Shown: piece by piece, positions 26,828 to 36,982 of the stretch
Position numbering within the stretch: the first letter of the stretch is position 1
Layout of the letters: each line of letters starts with the position of its first letter
Assembly: GCA_904063045.1 (NCBI GenBank)
Contig: CAJFCJ010000015.1
Span: forward strand, 434,001 to 498,000
From: Dimorphilus gyrociliatus
Lineage: Eukaryota > Annelida > Polychaeta > Dinophilidae
DNA length: 64,000 nt
Reading direction: 5' to 3'
Program-made: the position numbers and the translations under genes
Notes under the pieces: model-generated
The model's input: the letters and a program-made list of their open reading frames with translations, nothing else
Database searches by the model: none
Told to the model about the DNA's origin: nothing

Positions 26828-28096
26828 GAAATAAGCGATTAACAGGTGGTAGAGGAGTAAGAAGCCAACCTAAAAAGGCGTTAAGCCAAGGATCTATCAG
26901 CAAGATAGTGTTACTTGCCCGTTAGGCCTAAATTATCATGAGAATTTTTTAAAAATAAGAAACAATATTTGATATCTTGCTCATCAGATTTACCCTCAAT
27001 TGAGAATGCCCAACATGTGTTACAAACTAATATCTACAATGACCCATATATTACAAATTAACACATTTCAACAGATAAATTAAGAGTTGCTTACCATCGC
27101 TTCATAACTCTCTCTGTTAAACAAAGAATTGAACTGCATTTAAAGAATTATCTAAAGTTAAATTAATATTTAAATAATGAACATAAAAAAACAAGTCATC
27201 AGTATAAAAAAGATACTTGTTACACAAACTAATCAAATTGTTTTGATCACACTAAATGAAAATACAAAGTATGAAAAGTTCCTTCAACCACTGTACAAAA
27301 TATATATATAAATTCATATCTTTTATAAAAACGATTTATGCATCTTTATTAGTGCAGAAGTTTGATTACTAAGGCTAAAGAGTGACATCAGATGCGAAAT
27401 ATTCCACATAGAACATCCGCTTTTCGTAGGTGTTAAATCCGATCAAGAAAAAGTTCACTGTTGCTAGTGAAATGTCGTATTCCATTCGGTTTAAATTTTT
27501 CTCCACTATAATTCCTCTGATTAATACTTCCGAATGAAATAGTATTTATATATTCTATTAGTATAGTATAAAAATAGTTCATAATCGGACTTAAAAAATA
27601 GTATCTATTAGACAACAGATGGCATTACTTCTTCTGGCTAACTGAAAAATAGCTTTCTATATCTATCTATATATTACATTATGAATAATACCTATATATT
27701 TATAACACAGTATTTATAGTTTTCTCCTACTAAATAGTTAATTAGTTAGTAATTTAAAGAACAAATATTAATTACGATGTTAAAAATTGCTATTCACAAT
27801 TGCACAATAATCAAGTTTTAAAAACAGTAATTAATTATTGGAAACCATTTGAAGTCTTTTTGAAAATCGTATTCATTAGAGTTTTTTAAGAAAATTTCTC
27901 AGTAAAAACTTTTTTCAACAGAATTAAAATAAATCGATTTAATAAGATTTTAATTTAAATTCTCAGGTGGTCGGGAATTAACGTTTCGTTAAATTAAGCA
28001 AACAACTTCATTAAATAGAGGAAAGCGGTTATTACTCTGTAATAAATAAAAAGGAAACGGAACCGCAAAAAATTAGATAGAGGAGATACAAACAGA

Positions 28097-28099
<3 letters not shown>

Positions 28100-28176
<77 letters not shown>
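28100..28176. repeat. compound microsatellite (GT)n-(GA)n
   Basis: About 17 GT steps run directly into about 20 GA steps. The minus-strand frame across it (SLSLSL, THTHTH) is not a gene. Confidence 0.95.
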
Positions 28177-28180
<4 letters not shown>

Positions 28181-28981
28181 AGAAAAAGTTTCTGAAAAAA
28201 TTTCTTCATTGATTGAGTGTTATAATTGAAAAACAAATGTTGTATAAGCTATTTTTATATTTCATTTGAAATGAGGAGTTGATGTATTAAATACCAATAA
28301 ATTGTAGCATAGATGATTACTGTGTTAATTTTTCATGCAATTAGTCTATTACGATATTGTACTATTGATTTTATTTCACTCGTCATAATTTTTTCATATG
28401 AATATATTTTCCTAGGTCTATATTACTTGTTTTAATTTGATGATTATATAACTATTACTGTATTAAACTCCCATTAAATGCTTATGATGCATATTCTCTA
28501 AATATATCCTTCCAAGCATCCCTTTTATCTTTGTTATCTTTTTTTAATATAAGTAATATAGTAGTATATCTTATTATTCAGATTAATGTAATAATTTTAA
28601 TAATACCTTTTTAAATAGAGAATTATTGAATTTTTAACAAGTTTTTTCAGTAATAACAACTGCAAATTCATCTTTCATGCAGAGTTGTCTCTTAAATGTT
28701 TCTTTCTCTTATTTTCTTGTTTATACTAATCAGAAATATTTATTTTTGAACAATTTGTGAATTTATTTTCTTAATTTTTTTATATACCTTCTTATTTAAG
28801 ATAACATACTTTATAAGTAAAATATTTAGGTTTTTACTTCTTTTATTAGATACACGACTGATAAAGTTTTATTTTGAAAACAAATGAAACGGGAAACAAA
28901 GAGAGAAAGACAAAAAAACACGAAAATTTTAATCCAGAATTCAGGCTAATAATGAATAATCATTATTAAGAAATAAATAAT

Positions 28982-28983
<2 letters not shown>

Positions 28984-29020
<37 letters not shown>
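28984..29020. repeat. (AT)n microsatellite
   Basis: Uninterrupted AT steps of about 36 bp, flanked by inverted copies of ATTAATTAAAT-type sequence, so the region can form a hairpin (aataattaaat ... atttaattatt). Confidence 0.85.
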
Positions 29021-29023
<3 letters not shown>

Positions 29024-29257
29024 ATTATTTATATCTATATGTATATGTCTTTATTTACACTTATAACTTTCAGTCGCTGGTTTCTTTTTTTGTTATTGTG
29101 TTGATTATCGAAGAGCCACACATTTTTCCCTATAAATTTTTGTTGAAAGAAAATAATAATCAGATAATAGAAACACTGAAAATTATTTCTTTAAATAGAA
29201 AATACTTGCAAAGAAACAAGAATAAGAAGTTTCCTTTCAAGTTTACTTACTGGAAAT

Positions 29258-29571
29258 TTAATGCTTGCTTTCCACAGCTGCCATACATTTATGGTAATGA
29301 AGTGCTTGAAGCTTTAAAGAGTTATTATACAATTAGGGAAAAGTTTCCACTCTAATTATTATGGTTTATCTCAAACTTTACATACCATCATAGCTTGTTG
29401 AAGAGCAGCAAATGCTTCACGATCCCATTTTAAACATTGGTTCGATCCAGATCGTTTTCCACTTCCCCATTGACCAGGAAGACTAAAGGAAAATTGACCC
29501 TCAATTTCATTAATTTGGAAGGCCAAGAGAAGGCAAGCAAAAGCGATAAAGAATACACTGGAACGGTTCAT
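29258..29571 (-). CDS. AKH: adipokinetic hormone (AKH) type neuropeptide precursor, 79 aa
   Basis: Coding exons 29571..29386 and 29311..29258, joined over a 74-bp intron in phase 0. Residues 1-25 are a signal peptide ending EIEG. It is followed directly by QFSFSLPGQWGS-G-KR, so the hormone is pGlu-FSFSLPGQWGS-amide: N-terminal Gln for pyroglutamate, Gly for amidation, KR for cleavage. The sequence closely fits annelid AKH-type peptides. The remaining 38 residues are the associated peptide with two Cys 25 residues apart (one per exon). AKH peptides signal through a GnRH-receptor-family GPCR. Its paralogue lies 4.6 kb away at 34222. Exon 2 was found by looking for the acceptor (ctctttaaag) and second Cys. 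Confidence 0.92.
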
Positions 29572-29600
29572 TTTTTTATTTAGAAGTTTTAAAATCTGCT

Positions 29601-29726
29601 ACTGAAAAGAAAAGAAAAATATTAAAGATTAGTCTTTTAAAATATATCAAAAATACTTTGAGATATATATACCTAGATCTTTCTTTCCGAAATGGTACGG
29701 ATTAAGGGAAACGAAGCGTTTATATA
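29601..29726 (-). promoter_or_regulatory. AKH gene core promoter and 5' leader intron
   Basis: TATATAAA lies at 29726-29719 on the minus strand. About 45 bp downstream is a splice donor (CTAG|GTATAT, exon end 29673) and an acceptor (cttttcttttcag, next exon from 29601), so the leader is split by a 71-bp intron just before the ATG at 29571. Confidence 0.55.
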
Positions 29727-30556
29727 CATACTGTTTGAATAATAATGAGCTTAATTACGCTCCCTCGCGTGAGATGAGTGTCTGTTTTGTAGATTAAATC
29801 TGCTAAATTTTAGAGTTCAATATCTGCTTACAAAGCAAAAATTTTGGAGCTTAACAGACTAATTATAAAAAACGAAAAAGTAATAAAAAGATAAAGTAAC
29901 CAAACTTTAATTGAGAGAAAGAAAGTTAGATAAAACAAAGAGAACGATTGATTATTCAGTTCAGTTACAAATTAGTATAAAGTAGTCTTTTCTTACTGTT
30001 TAATTAAATTAACTTATTAATAATACTATTCGTATTCTTTATTTTAAATTAATAATGAATAATTCATCTATTGTATAATTGAAGGTTGTGTTTCAAATAT
30101 CAAAATTCATGGAAAAACATACTTCAAAGTTTTAAATAAAACTACTAATAAATATGTTGAAAGTACAATTACTACCAAAAAGAATAATGTTATTATTTAA
30201 AGCGTTTTCCTCGCTGACAAAAATCGAGGGGAAAAAAGAGACATTCCGCTGTCAATTAGAATTTATAATTTATATACAGGATATTCCGGATAGGATACAC
30301 ATCTACAACACATTGAATTTAAGACAATTTAATTATATTCCTTATTTTTCTATCTAACAAGTTATAATTGACTATTATTATAAATTTTTTATTTTTAATC
30401 TTATAACAAACTTGATAGAAAAAATGAAAATTGATACTACGCCATCTCTATAAAATATTCCATCTCTTTAGTATTCAAAAGCAATAGAATATATAACTTT
30501 ATAGTACGAAGAGTTAAAGCTGATATTTTTCTATATATTTTTATATCGTCTTAAAA

Positions 30557-32280
30557 CTAACCTTTATCAAAACTTTTACAAATATCTTCTAAAGTTTTAT
30601 ATCTAGTTTTATCTGGTCCAGGTAATCTTCTTGTTAGACTATTTGAACAAGTCTCCTGTACTATATATACAAAATACCATCGTGGATGGTTATAAGGAAC
30701 CCAAATATAATTAGAAGTGCCTGATACAGATCTACAATCTGCTACGTAGCCAATACCTTGATTAACGCTTGAAGGATATGTATAAATCATATGTTCTGCA
30801 TTGGCAAAACGTTTTTGTGAACAATCTATTAGATTTAACTTCTTAAAAGTAAATTTGCCACTCTGTAACAATTTTGTAAAACCTGAATCACTTCCCTCTT
30901 CGTTTCGTAACTCTATTATCGAATTAAAATGTATTCTTGATATTCTATTTGTAAAAAATTTAATATTCACTCTTCTCCATCGAAATATCGTTATATCCTT
31001 TCTACTAGTTTCTAAACTTGGTGTTATAGTAAAAAGTGGTATACGTCTAAAATAAGGTTTAAACTTTATAGGACAGTGACTAAAATCCACTATATTATCA
31101 AAATCTATATAGTTAACTGAACCGTTTTCGTCGTGAAAGTTGAAATCTTTTCTAGGTATAATTTCCGTTCTATAGACAATACTAACGAAATTAGCCCTAT
31201 ATGGAGAAATATTTATAGTAAATAGCTTAATAAATTTAAAGCAAATTAAAAATAGTTTTAGATAATTAGTACAGTATTTTTCTATAAAGAGGATGATATT
31301 AACTTATTAATATTATTCTTCTTTACTCCTTCATTAATTTTTCAAGGCTGAAATAGTTACTATCAGCTATTATTATGTCCAAAAATATCAGCCTATAATC
31401 TAATTTACTAAATATACTATACGTTCCGCTCTATTTAAGTCGTTTTCTTACCTAAATCCGCAAGGTAAGAAAAAGCTTCCATCATTTAAAATCATAGCGT
31501 TTATTGATTTATTCTCCAAATTATCATAGTCCGCCATTTGTCCCTCTAAAATAAATTTACCATATCTACATTTATTTATGATGTTTAGACGTCCGTGAAT
31601 TGGTACTTTTATAACTTTTTCCATTGGTCTTTTATTATTGCATTCAATAACTAGCGTTCCCCTTGACGACACATTTCCTAATTCAGTGCAATTAGACGCC
31701 TTAGTTTTACTGGATATATTATCCCTCTTTTGTAATTTCTTTTGTTTTTAATGGACAAACACAAAAAATTAATTGCATAAATCAGATAGGGAAAACTTAT
31801 TTAATCTATAAAAACAATGATAATTACTATTGCCTTTAAAAAATCATTATATGAATTGTAATTGTTCGAATAAGCGGATTTTGCTGTACTCCAGTTTTTA
31901 ATTTTCTCAGCTTTTGTGTTAAACTCATTTGTCAATGGGAAAGAAGAATTACAAAAAATTCTACTTTCCTTCTTCGCCGCATCAACACAATAACACGCAA
32001 ATCTAGCCTCAACAGGCTCAAAAAAAGAGGCGCGTTTTGGAGACATTTCTTCAATCTTTGCGTTGATCGACGGTCCTGCTTTAAACTTAATGAAAGGGCT
32101 AATAGGCAATCTAAAAAGGGATAACAATTCAAATAAGCACTCTTACTATTCATATTTAAATTTGGTAAATTACCCATATTCTTTAAGATCAACCAACCTC
32201 CAGTCGAAACTCGAATGAACAATGTTATCTGTAATCAATTTACATAGGAAAATAAGCCACAAATATTCAGTCCTAATCAT
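30557..32280 (-). CDS. unrecognised secreted Cys-containing protein, 434 aa, four exons
   Basis: Exons 32280..32174, 32110..31828, 31726..31452, 31196..30557; phases fit at every junction (2, 0, 2), giving 434 residues. The start carries a short hydrophobic leader (YLWLIFLCKLIT) that looks like a signal peptide. Cys residues are spread through all exons (ARFACYCVD, VIECNNK, NKCRYG, LPCGFR, VDFSHC, NLIDCS, VADCRS, VQETCS, EDICKS), typical of an extracellular disulfide-bonded protein. No membrane anchor is seen; the hydrophobic end of exon 2 read-through lies in intron sequence. The acceptor of exon 3 is the least certain (caaaag). GTTAGT at the end allows a further exon. No domain recognised. 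It lies between the AKH and GnRH-like genes. Confidence 0.65.
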
Positions 32281-32870
32281 TTTAGTATATCATCTATTAA
32301 GAATATTTCAACTAATTAAATATTTGAATTGAATAATACTATATAGTATTTTTCCATTCAAAATATGTTAATCAAACATAATGATATTATAAACACTAGA
32401 TGGAAGAAGCGTGAAAAAGTAAAAAAAGAAAAACGATGTATGCGACATCTGTCAGTTATGAGATTCCTTAAAACAAATTCAAATGTACATATATTTTAAC
32501 CCTCTTCCTTTACGTTCAAGATGTTAAATCTTAATAAAAATATGGCAGTATGATGTGCACCATATAGAAATAGAATTGCCTCTAACACAAACTTTAACCT
32601 TTCGCTTTAATGTTGATAAAACTACTTCCAGTTACAAATACGTCAACCCATTAACATTCATTAATAATTATAATAAAAAGTACTTAAACATAAACCAAAA
32701 GTGATAAATTAGATTTTAAAAATACACTGTAATATACTGTATATTTAGCTCTAATCAAAATTTAATGTATTTCTATTAGTTGGACTTGTAAGATAGATTC
32801 TTGAAGTTTTTAGCTGAGATTTCCTTTTTTCTTCGTTAGCAAAGATATTCTATATAAACTATATATATAA

Positions 32871-33697
32871 AGTAATCTTCATAAAAATTGGAACATCTCA
32901 AATTTTGAATAGGCCAACATAATAAAAATCTTTTTCACTAAGAAAAAAGATTTTTTTTTAATTTTTTTCCACAATTCATCCTCAGATTCGAATTGTAGAC
33001 CGTCATATACCAGGTTTTTGGTGAGGTGCCATATGTTCTCAATTGGGCTGAGATCTGGACTCTTTGCTGGTCAATCAAGAGGGTGGATACCTTTCATCTG
33101 AAAGGTTCTTTTAGTCGTCCTGGCAGTATGACACCCAGCGTTATCTTGCTGAAAGTCGTACTTCCTCCCCACTTTTTCCTCAATCTATTCAATAACAGGG
33201 AGAACATCTTCCACAATGGGTGCCATTCCTAAAGCTCTTGCTGTGGCCCGTAGTTTTCCTAATTCATTGTATTTCTTGAATACAAGCTCCCTAATGTCTT
33301 CACTCCATGTCATATTTAAATAAATACAATAAAAATAAACTAATATAATTAAAATTAACAATTAATTGATAAACTTGGCTTAGTAAATGAAACAAGTTGA
33401 AAAAAATGTTTTTTAAGACGTCTATTTGAATGCCAAACCGGAAGTCAAGTGAGTGTTCCAATAATTATGAAGTGCGACCAAATAAAGAAAAAATTGATGA
33501 AAATTACCAAAAATATTTTGCTTGTAATATTGATATTATCATTTCCTCAATTTTTTTTAATATTATGTAAATATAGCGCTTTTTTTATATAAATTTAGAC
33601 CAAAAAAAATTCTTTGCAGCGAACAAACAATTTTAAGGGTTAATTAAAAGTTGGCCCATCAAAATTTACCGTGTCACAATTTTTATGAAGTTTACTA
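32871..33697 (-). mobile_element. decayed, internally deleted Tc1-type transposon
   Basis: Terminal inverted repeats of about 48 bp (left 32871-32918, right 33650-33697) share blocks such as CTTCATAAAAATTG, AAATTTTGA and GGCCAAC. A second inner copy of the end motif lies at 33454-33472 (inverted relative to 32877-32895), giving an IR/DR-like arrangement. TA lies at or next to both ends, as expected for Tc1/mariner targets. The inside carries transposase remnants on the minus strand (next entry). Total about 830 bp, too short for an active copy (about 1.6 kb). Confidence 0.8.
32938..33313 (-). pseudogene. Tc1-like transposase remnant
   Basis: The minus strand starts MTWSEDIRELVFKKYNELGK, the N-terminal helix-turn-helix of Tc1 transposases, and then jumps to the end of the catalytic domain (FQQDNAGCHTART, PAKSPDLSPIENIW with its Asp and Glu). 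The middle, with the first catalytic Asp, is missing, and there are in-frame stops, including TGA where the conserved Trp before PAKSPD should be. Not functional. Confidence 0.88.
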
Positions 33698-33705
33698 TAT
33701 ATATA

Positions 33706-33710
33706 TAAAG

Positions 33711-33742
<32 letters not shown>
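33706..33742. repeat. (TA)n microsatellite
   Basis: TA steps directly beside the right end of the Tc1 remnant. Confidence 0.8.
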
Positions 33743-34150
33743 GTATATACTATTTATAGATACATAGCTAAAGAGCGAGAGAGAGAAAGAGAAAGACAGA
33801 TCTTAAAAAATCAAAGCAGTTAAGTAATGTGGAAATAAATTACCTATAAGAGGAGCAGATGTTACTCAGTAATCAATAGTAAAAATATGTCAAATTTCAA
33901 AATAAAAGGGAAATTAAAAAAGATATTCTCATAATTTAATTTCCTTTTTTTATTGTTTTTTTCGTTTATTATTTGAAATGTCAAATCTTTAATTATAAAA
34001 TTAAATAGACAATGAATACTATTGAAATTTATTAGTTGTCTTCCAACGGAATATCTTCAAAAGAAAAACAAATTCATTAATGTTTAAGTTTGACAAATTA
34101 TTTCTCTTTAGAGCTATAGACTTTCACTCATTAACTAGCCTGTAATACTT

Positions 34151-34156
34151 TATAAA
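34151..34156 (+). promoter_or_regulatory. TATA box of the GnRH/corazonin-like gene
   Basis: TATAAA 71 bp before the ATG at 34222, a normal spacing for a leader of about 40 bp. Confidence 0.5.
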
Positions 34157-34221
34157 CAGACAAGAAATTACAAACCAACCAATCTCCGATTTGCAGTCGT
34201 CTCGAACGTTGATTTAAAAGA

Positions 34222-34522
34222 ATGAAACCGATAAAGTTTGCTATTTTATCAATTCTTGTGTTATTATTATCTAATGCTGAAGGACAACTAACTCAAACCC
34301 TAGGATGGGGCAGTGCTGGTTCTCCTGGCAAGAGAAATGGATTGTCTTCCTTCTGTAAAGATTCATTTCACAAAGTTCAATTTCTTATCTCCGCTTATCA
34401 GGTAAAAAGAGAAAAAATTTTATATTTGAAAGCAACTTTTCATAGATTTCTTCTCCCTAAAATTTTTATAGAAAGAAGTCTGGAAATTAAAAAGCTGTAG
34501 ATGGACGAATGATATGAAATAA
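34222..34522 (+). CDS. GnRH/corazonin-like neuropeptide precursor, 76 aa
   Basis: Exons 34222..34401 and 34472..34522 with a 70-bp phase-0 intron. Signal peptide of about 21 residues (ILSILVLLLSNAEG), then QLTQTLGWGSAGSP-G-KR, giving pGlu-LTQTLGWGSAGSP-amide. The core QLTQ.LGWGSAG matches the second AKH/GnRH-superfamily peptide of annelids, variously called GnRH2 or corazonin-like. The associated peptide has two Cys 24 residues apart, one in each exon. Exon layout, intron phase and Cys pair are the same as in the AKH gene. Reading past the intron donor gives a false 92-codon frame; the spliced product ends WTNDMK. Confidence 0.9.
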
Positions 34523-35090
34523 TGTTATGTAAAGAAAGAAAATCAAGAATTAAAAACCATTAAATCAAAACCAAACAAAAATACTTAATAAAGCAGACAC
34601 ACAAAGGAAAATGAAACCTGGATAGAACTTTTCAAATTGTTTTCCTTACTGTTTATTTATCGTTTATTTGATTTCAAATGAAAATTTAATAAAAGTGCAT
34701 TTTCATGTTGTAAATTTGTCTATCTATCGATATGCTAAATTTAATTGTTTTATGATATTCAACTGTTTGAAGGCGTATATTTCGAGACATAGAACTGATG
34801 GATAATTAAATATTCGTAGTTATTTCTTGTTTTCATAAATCCAATTGAATAATATATCATCTCCAGTTTCTCTTTAACCTGGAAAAATTTCATTAATGAA
34901 AGTTATTGAATAGGTTACTAGGAAAAATTTCTATCTAGAGAAACTCATTTAGCAATTGATTTAAAATCAAGATAAGCTCGTAAAAAGCAACTTTGTATTT
35001 AATTTGTTAAGTATCACCATAGATATAATACTTGTAAATATAATAATCTTCATTATAATTTCCATCGTTATAGCCTTCTCGTTGTGTTTC
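34523..35090. other. intergenic, nothing supported
   Basis: AT-rich sequence between the convergent ends of the GnRH-like and sulfotransferase genes. It will hold both 3' UTRs; AATAAAAG at about 34690 is a possible poly(A) signal. Confidence 0.4.
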
Positions 35091-35957
35091 TTATTCGAAT
35101 TGGAATTGAAAATTTGTCGTTTCGTAAAGTTCTTTGCATCTTTTGTCTATCAAACTCGACTGATCATCATTCAACACATTCCGCCAATCTCCTACAATTC
35201 CTTTCCTCATAAATGGACTGACGTTACAATCAAAACTATCAATCATTGTATAATTTGTTGCCGCATTTGACTTCATAGCTTCAAAAGTTGTATTGTTTGC
35301 TATTTCTTTTATCAGGTCATCATTCAAATCAATTTCAAGAAATTTTGAAACAAGCTTGACGCATCGTTGTAAATCTCTTTTCATCTCTTCATAATGCATA
35401 AATAGTATCTTAGGATGGTCTTTAAATTTCCACCAATTAGCGATGAAATCTAATGGATCACCGTAAGGTAGCTTCCTCTGTATAAAAGTCTCAAAAAGCT
35501 CCTCAAATGATCCATCAAAATTTCCCATCGTTTTATTCATTTGAATAAAGCTATATAAGCTAACCAACAGATCTTTAGGATTTCTTACAACTACGATAAA
35601 TTTTGCTCCAGAATTGAAGTGTTTTTCAAAGAAATAAGAAGGTAAATGAGTTTTCATTAGCCTTGGTGGTTCTTTGGGTAAATTCTCATAATTATTTCCG
35701 TTTACATCTATTTCAATATAAGGAATTGCATTATAAATCTCTATCTTTTTTGCTGCATCAATATCTTTAAAATTCATAATTAACCAAACAATTTCTTGCA
35801 TCCAGGTAGTACCGGATTTCATAAAAGTCGAAATTAAAACATCACCCTCGCCCATTTGGAAGTTGTACATAATTTTTCGTAGACTGGAAGCCGGAACAAA
35901 ACCTGGATAGATAACATTATCCTCCCATACATAGTCATCTGGAGCTCTATAACTCAT
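35091..35957 (-). CDS. cytosolic sulfotransferase (SULT1-like), 288 aa, single exon
   Basis: An intact intronless frame of normal SULT length. It transfers sulfate from PAPS to alcohols, phenols or amines. Signatures: the 5'-phosphosulfate loop FMKSGTTW (residues 45-52), the 3'-phosphate motif VVVRNPKDLLVSLYSF, and the C-terminal RKGIVGDWRN (from residue 251) that binds PAPS and shapes the dimer contact. The PSB loop has Phe-Met where YP is usual, still with the Lys-Ser-Gly-Thr-Thr-Trp core. No signal or membrane segment, so cytosolic. Substrate cannot be told. Being intronless among intron-bearing neighbours it could come from a retrocopy; it shows no break. Confidence 0.93.
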   Translation of the reverse strand: MSYRAPDDYVWEDNVIYPGFVPASSLRKIMYNFQMGEGDVLISTFMKSGTTWMQEIVWLIMNFKDIDAAKKIEIYNAIPYIEIDVNGNNYENLPKEPPRLMKTHLPSYFFEKHFNSGAKFIVVVRNPKDLLVSLYSFIQMNKTMGNFDGSFEELFETFIQRKLPYGDPLDFIANWWKFKDHPKILFMHYEEMKRDLQRCVKLVSKFLEIDLNDDLIKEIANNTTFEAMKSNAATNYTMIDSFDCNVSPFMRKGIVGDWRNVLNDDQSSLIDKRCKELYETTNFQFQFE

Positions 35958-36015
35958 TTCTCTCTTTTAAAGTACTGTTTCTTAACGAAATTTGTAATTT
36001 GAATGAACAAAAGTT

Positions 36016-36297
36016 CTAAAAAACAAAATAGGCCTTCGAGCCAGTATATGCTTTCTTCAATCTATAGTTAACGCATATGGGATACATTTCACAGTGGAAA
36101 ACTACTATAAAAACTGTAAGCTGTTTTATCTCTTTACTGAAAGTTGAAGATTTGTTTGTTAAACAATCGTAAAAAGAAAACAATACAAAGGTAAAGTATA
36201 AATTTTTCAAATACAACAATACAGGAGAAAATTTCAATTTCTTATCTTTCAGTAGTCTCTTCAAAGCGTTTTCTTCTTCAAAACACAAATTGATCAT
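36016..36297 (-). CDS. doubtful 93-residue frame
   Basis: An ATG-started frame just upstream of the sulfotransferase. Its first 25 residues look coding-like (FEEENALKRLLKDKKLKFS) and the rest is hydrophobic with scattered Cys. No domain, no paralogue, no splice evidence. It may be chance. Confidence 0.2.
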   Translation of the reverse strand: MINLCFEEENALKRLLKDKKLKFSPVLLYLKNLYFTFVLFSFYDCLTNKSSTFSKEIKQLTVFIVVFHCEMYPICVNYRLKKAYTGSKAYFVF

Positions 36298-36982
36298 GTT
36301 AGAAAATATAAAACCTCCTTAGTCAAATGAACAGTGTTGTCAATCAAATATCTTTCTATTTAAGATCAGGACTGACGTCAAGTTTAATTTAATTGATGTT
36401 ATTGTCTTGTACTAAAAATAGAATCATGAAAATTTAATGATATATTTCTCTTATATAACGCAAGTCGAAAATTAAGGCTTTCGCAACTATTACAAAGGAT
36501 ATTATCCGTATCAACATTCGTTAAAATTCAATGTTAAGATGATGCAACAAAATCATTAACTTGAACATTCTCAATTTTATCCAATCTCTTATAAAAAACA
36601 GAAAACAATATTCACAATCTAATATTTTATTTCATCCAACTGTTTTCAACTGTTTTTATTACTTATAAAAATATCAAAAACAGCAATTAGGTACAAAAAA
36701 AAAACCGATCTTATGTAATAAAATTTTCAGCACTTTTGCATAATTCTCAAAGGGTTGTTACGACATAAAAGAAAAATATGTAAATAAAGATCTTGACATG
36801 GTATTAATTTTTTGCTCGTAGCCTTTTTGTCATACTTTACGGATGGTTATATTTTTCACATGATATGAACATTCTTTGTTTATTGTAAAGATGCACTGTA
36901 TGTAATAAAAGATGTAACAACCGATAATATCGGTGAAATCGTATATTCTTAAGAAGAACAGAAAATTTACAACACTTAATAT

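Larger units (their letters stand above)
25706..29257. other. intergenic stretch with one broken frame and microsatellites
   Basis: No intact gene. It contains the interrupted frame at 26441-26827 (separate entry) and the repeats at 28100-28176 and 28984-29020. A minus-strand frame at 27615-27433 has a coding-like end (NQRNYSGEKFKPNGIRHF) but no partner exon. Confidence 0.5.

Noticed and set aside
27994-28236. 80-codon minus frame
   Set aside because: It consists mainly of the GT/GA microsatellite.
32127-32222. Minus frame reading through from 32222 as a separate protein
   Set aside because: It runs through the 63-bp intron of the unrecognised secreted gene; the spliced frame is better supported by phase and signal peptide.
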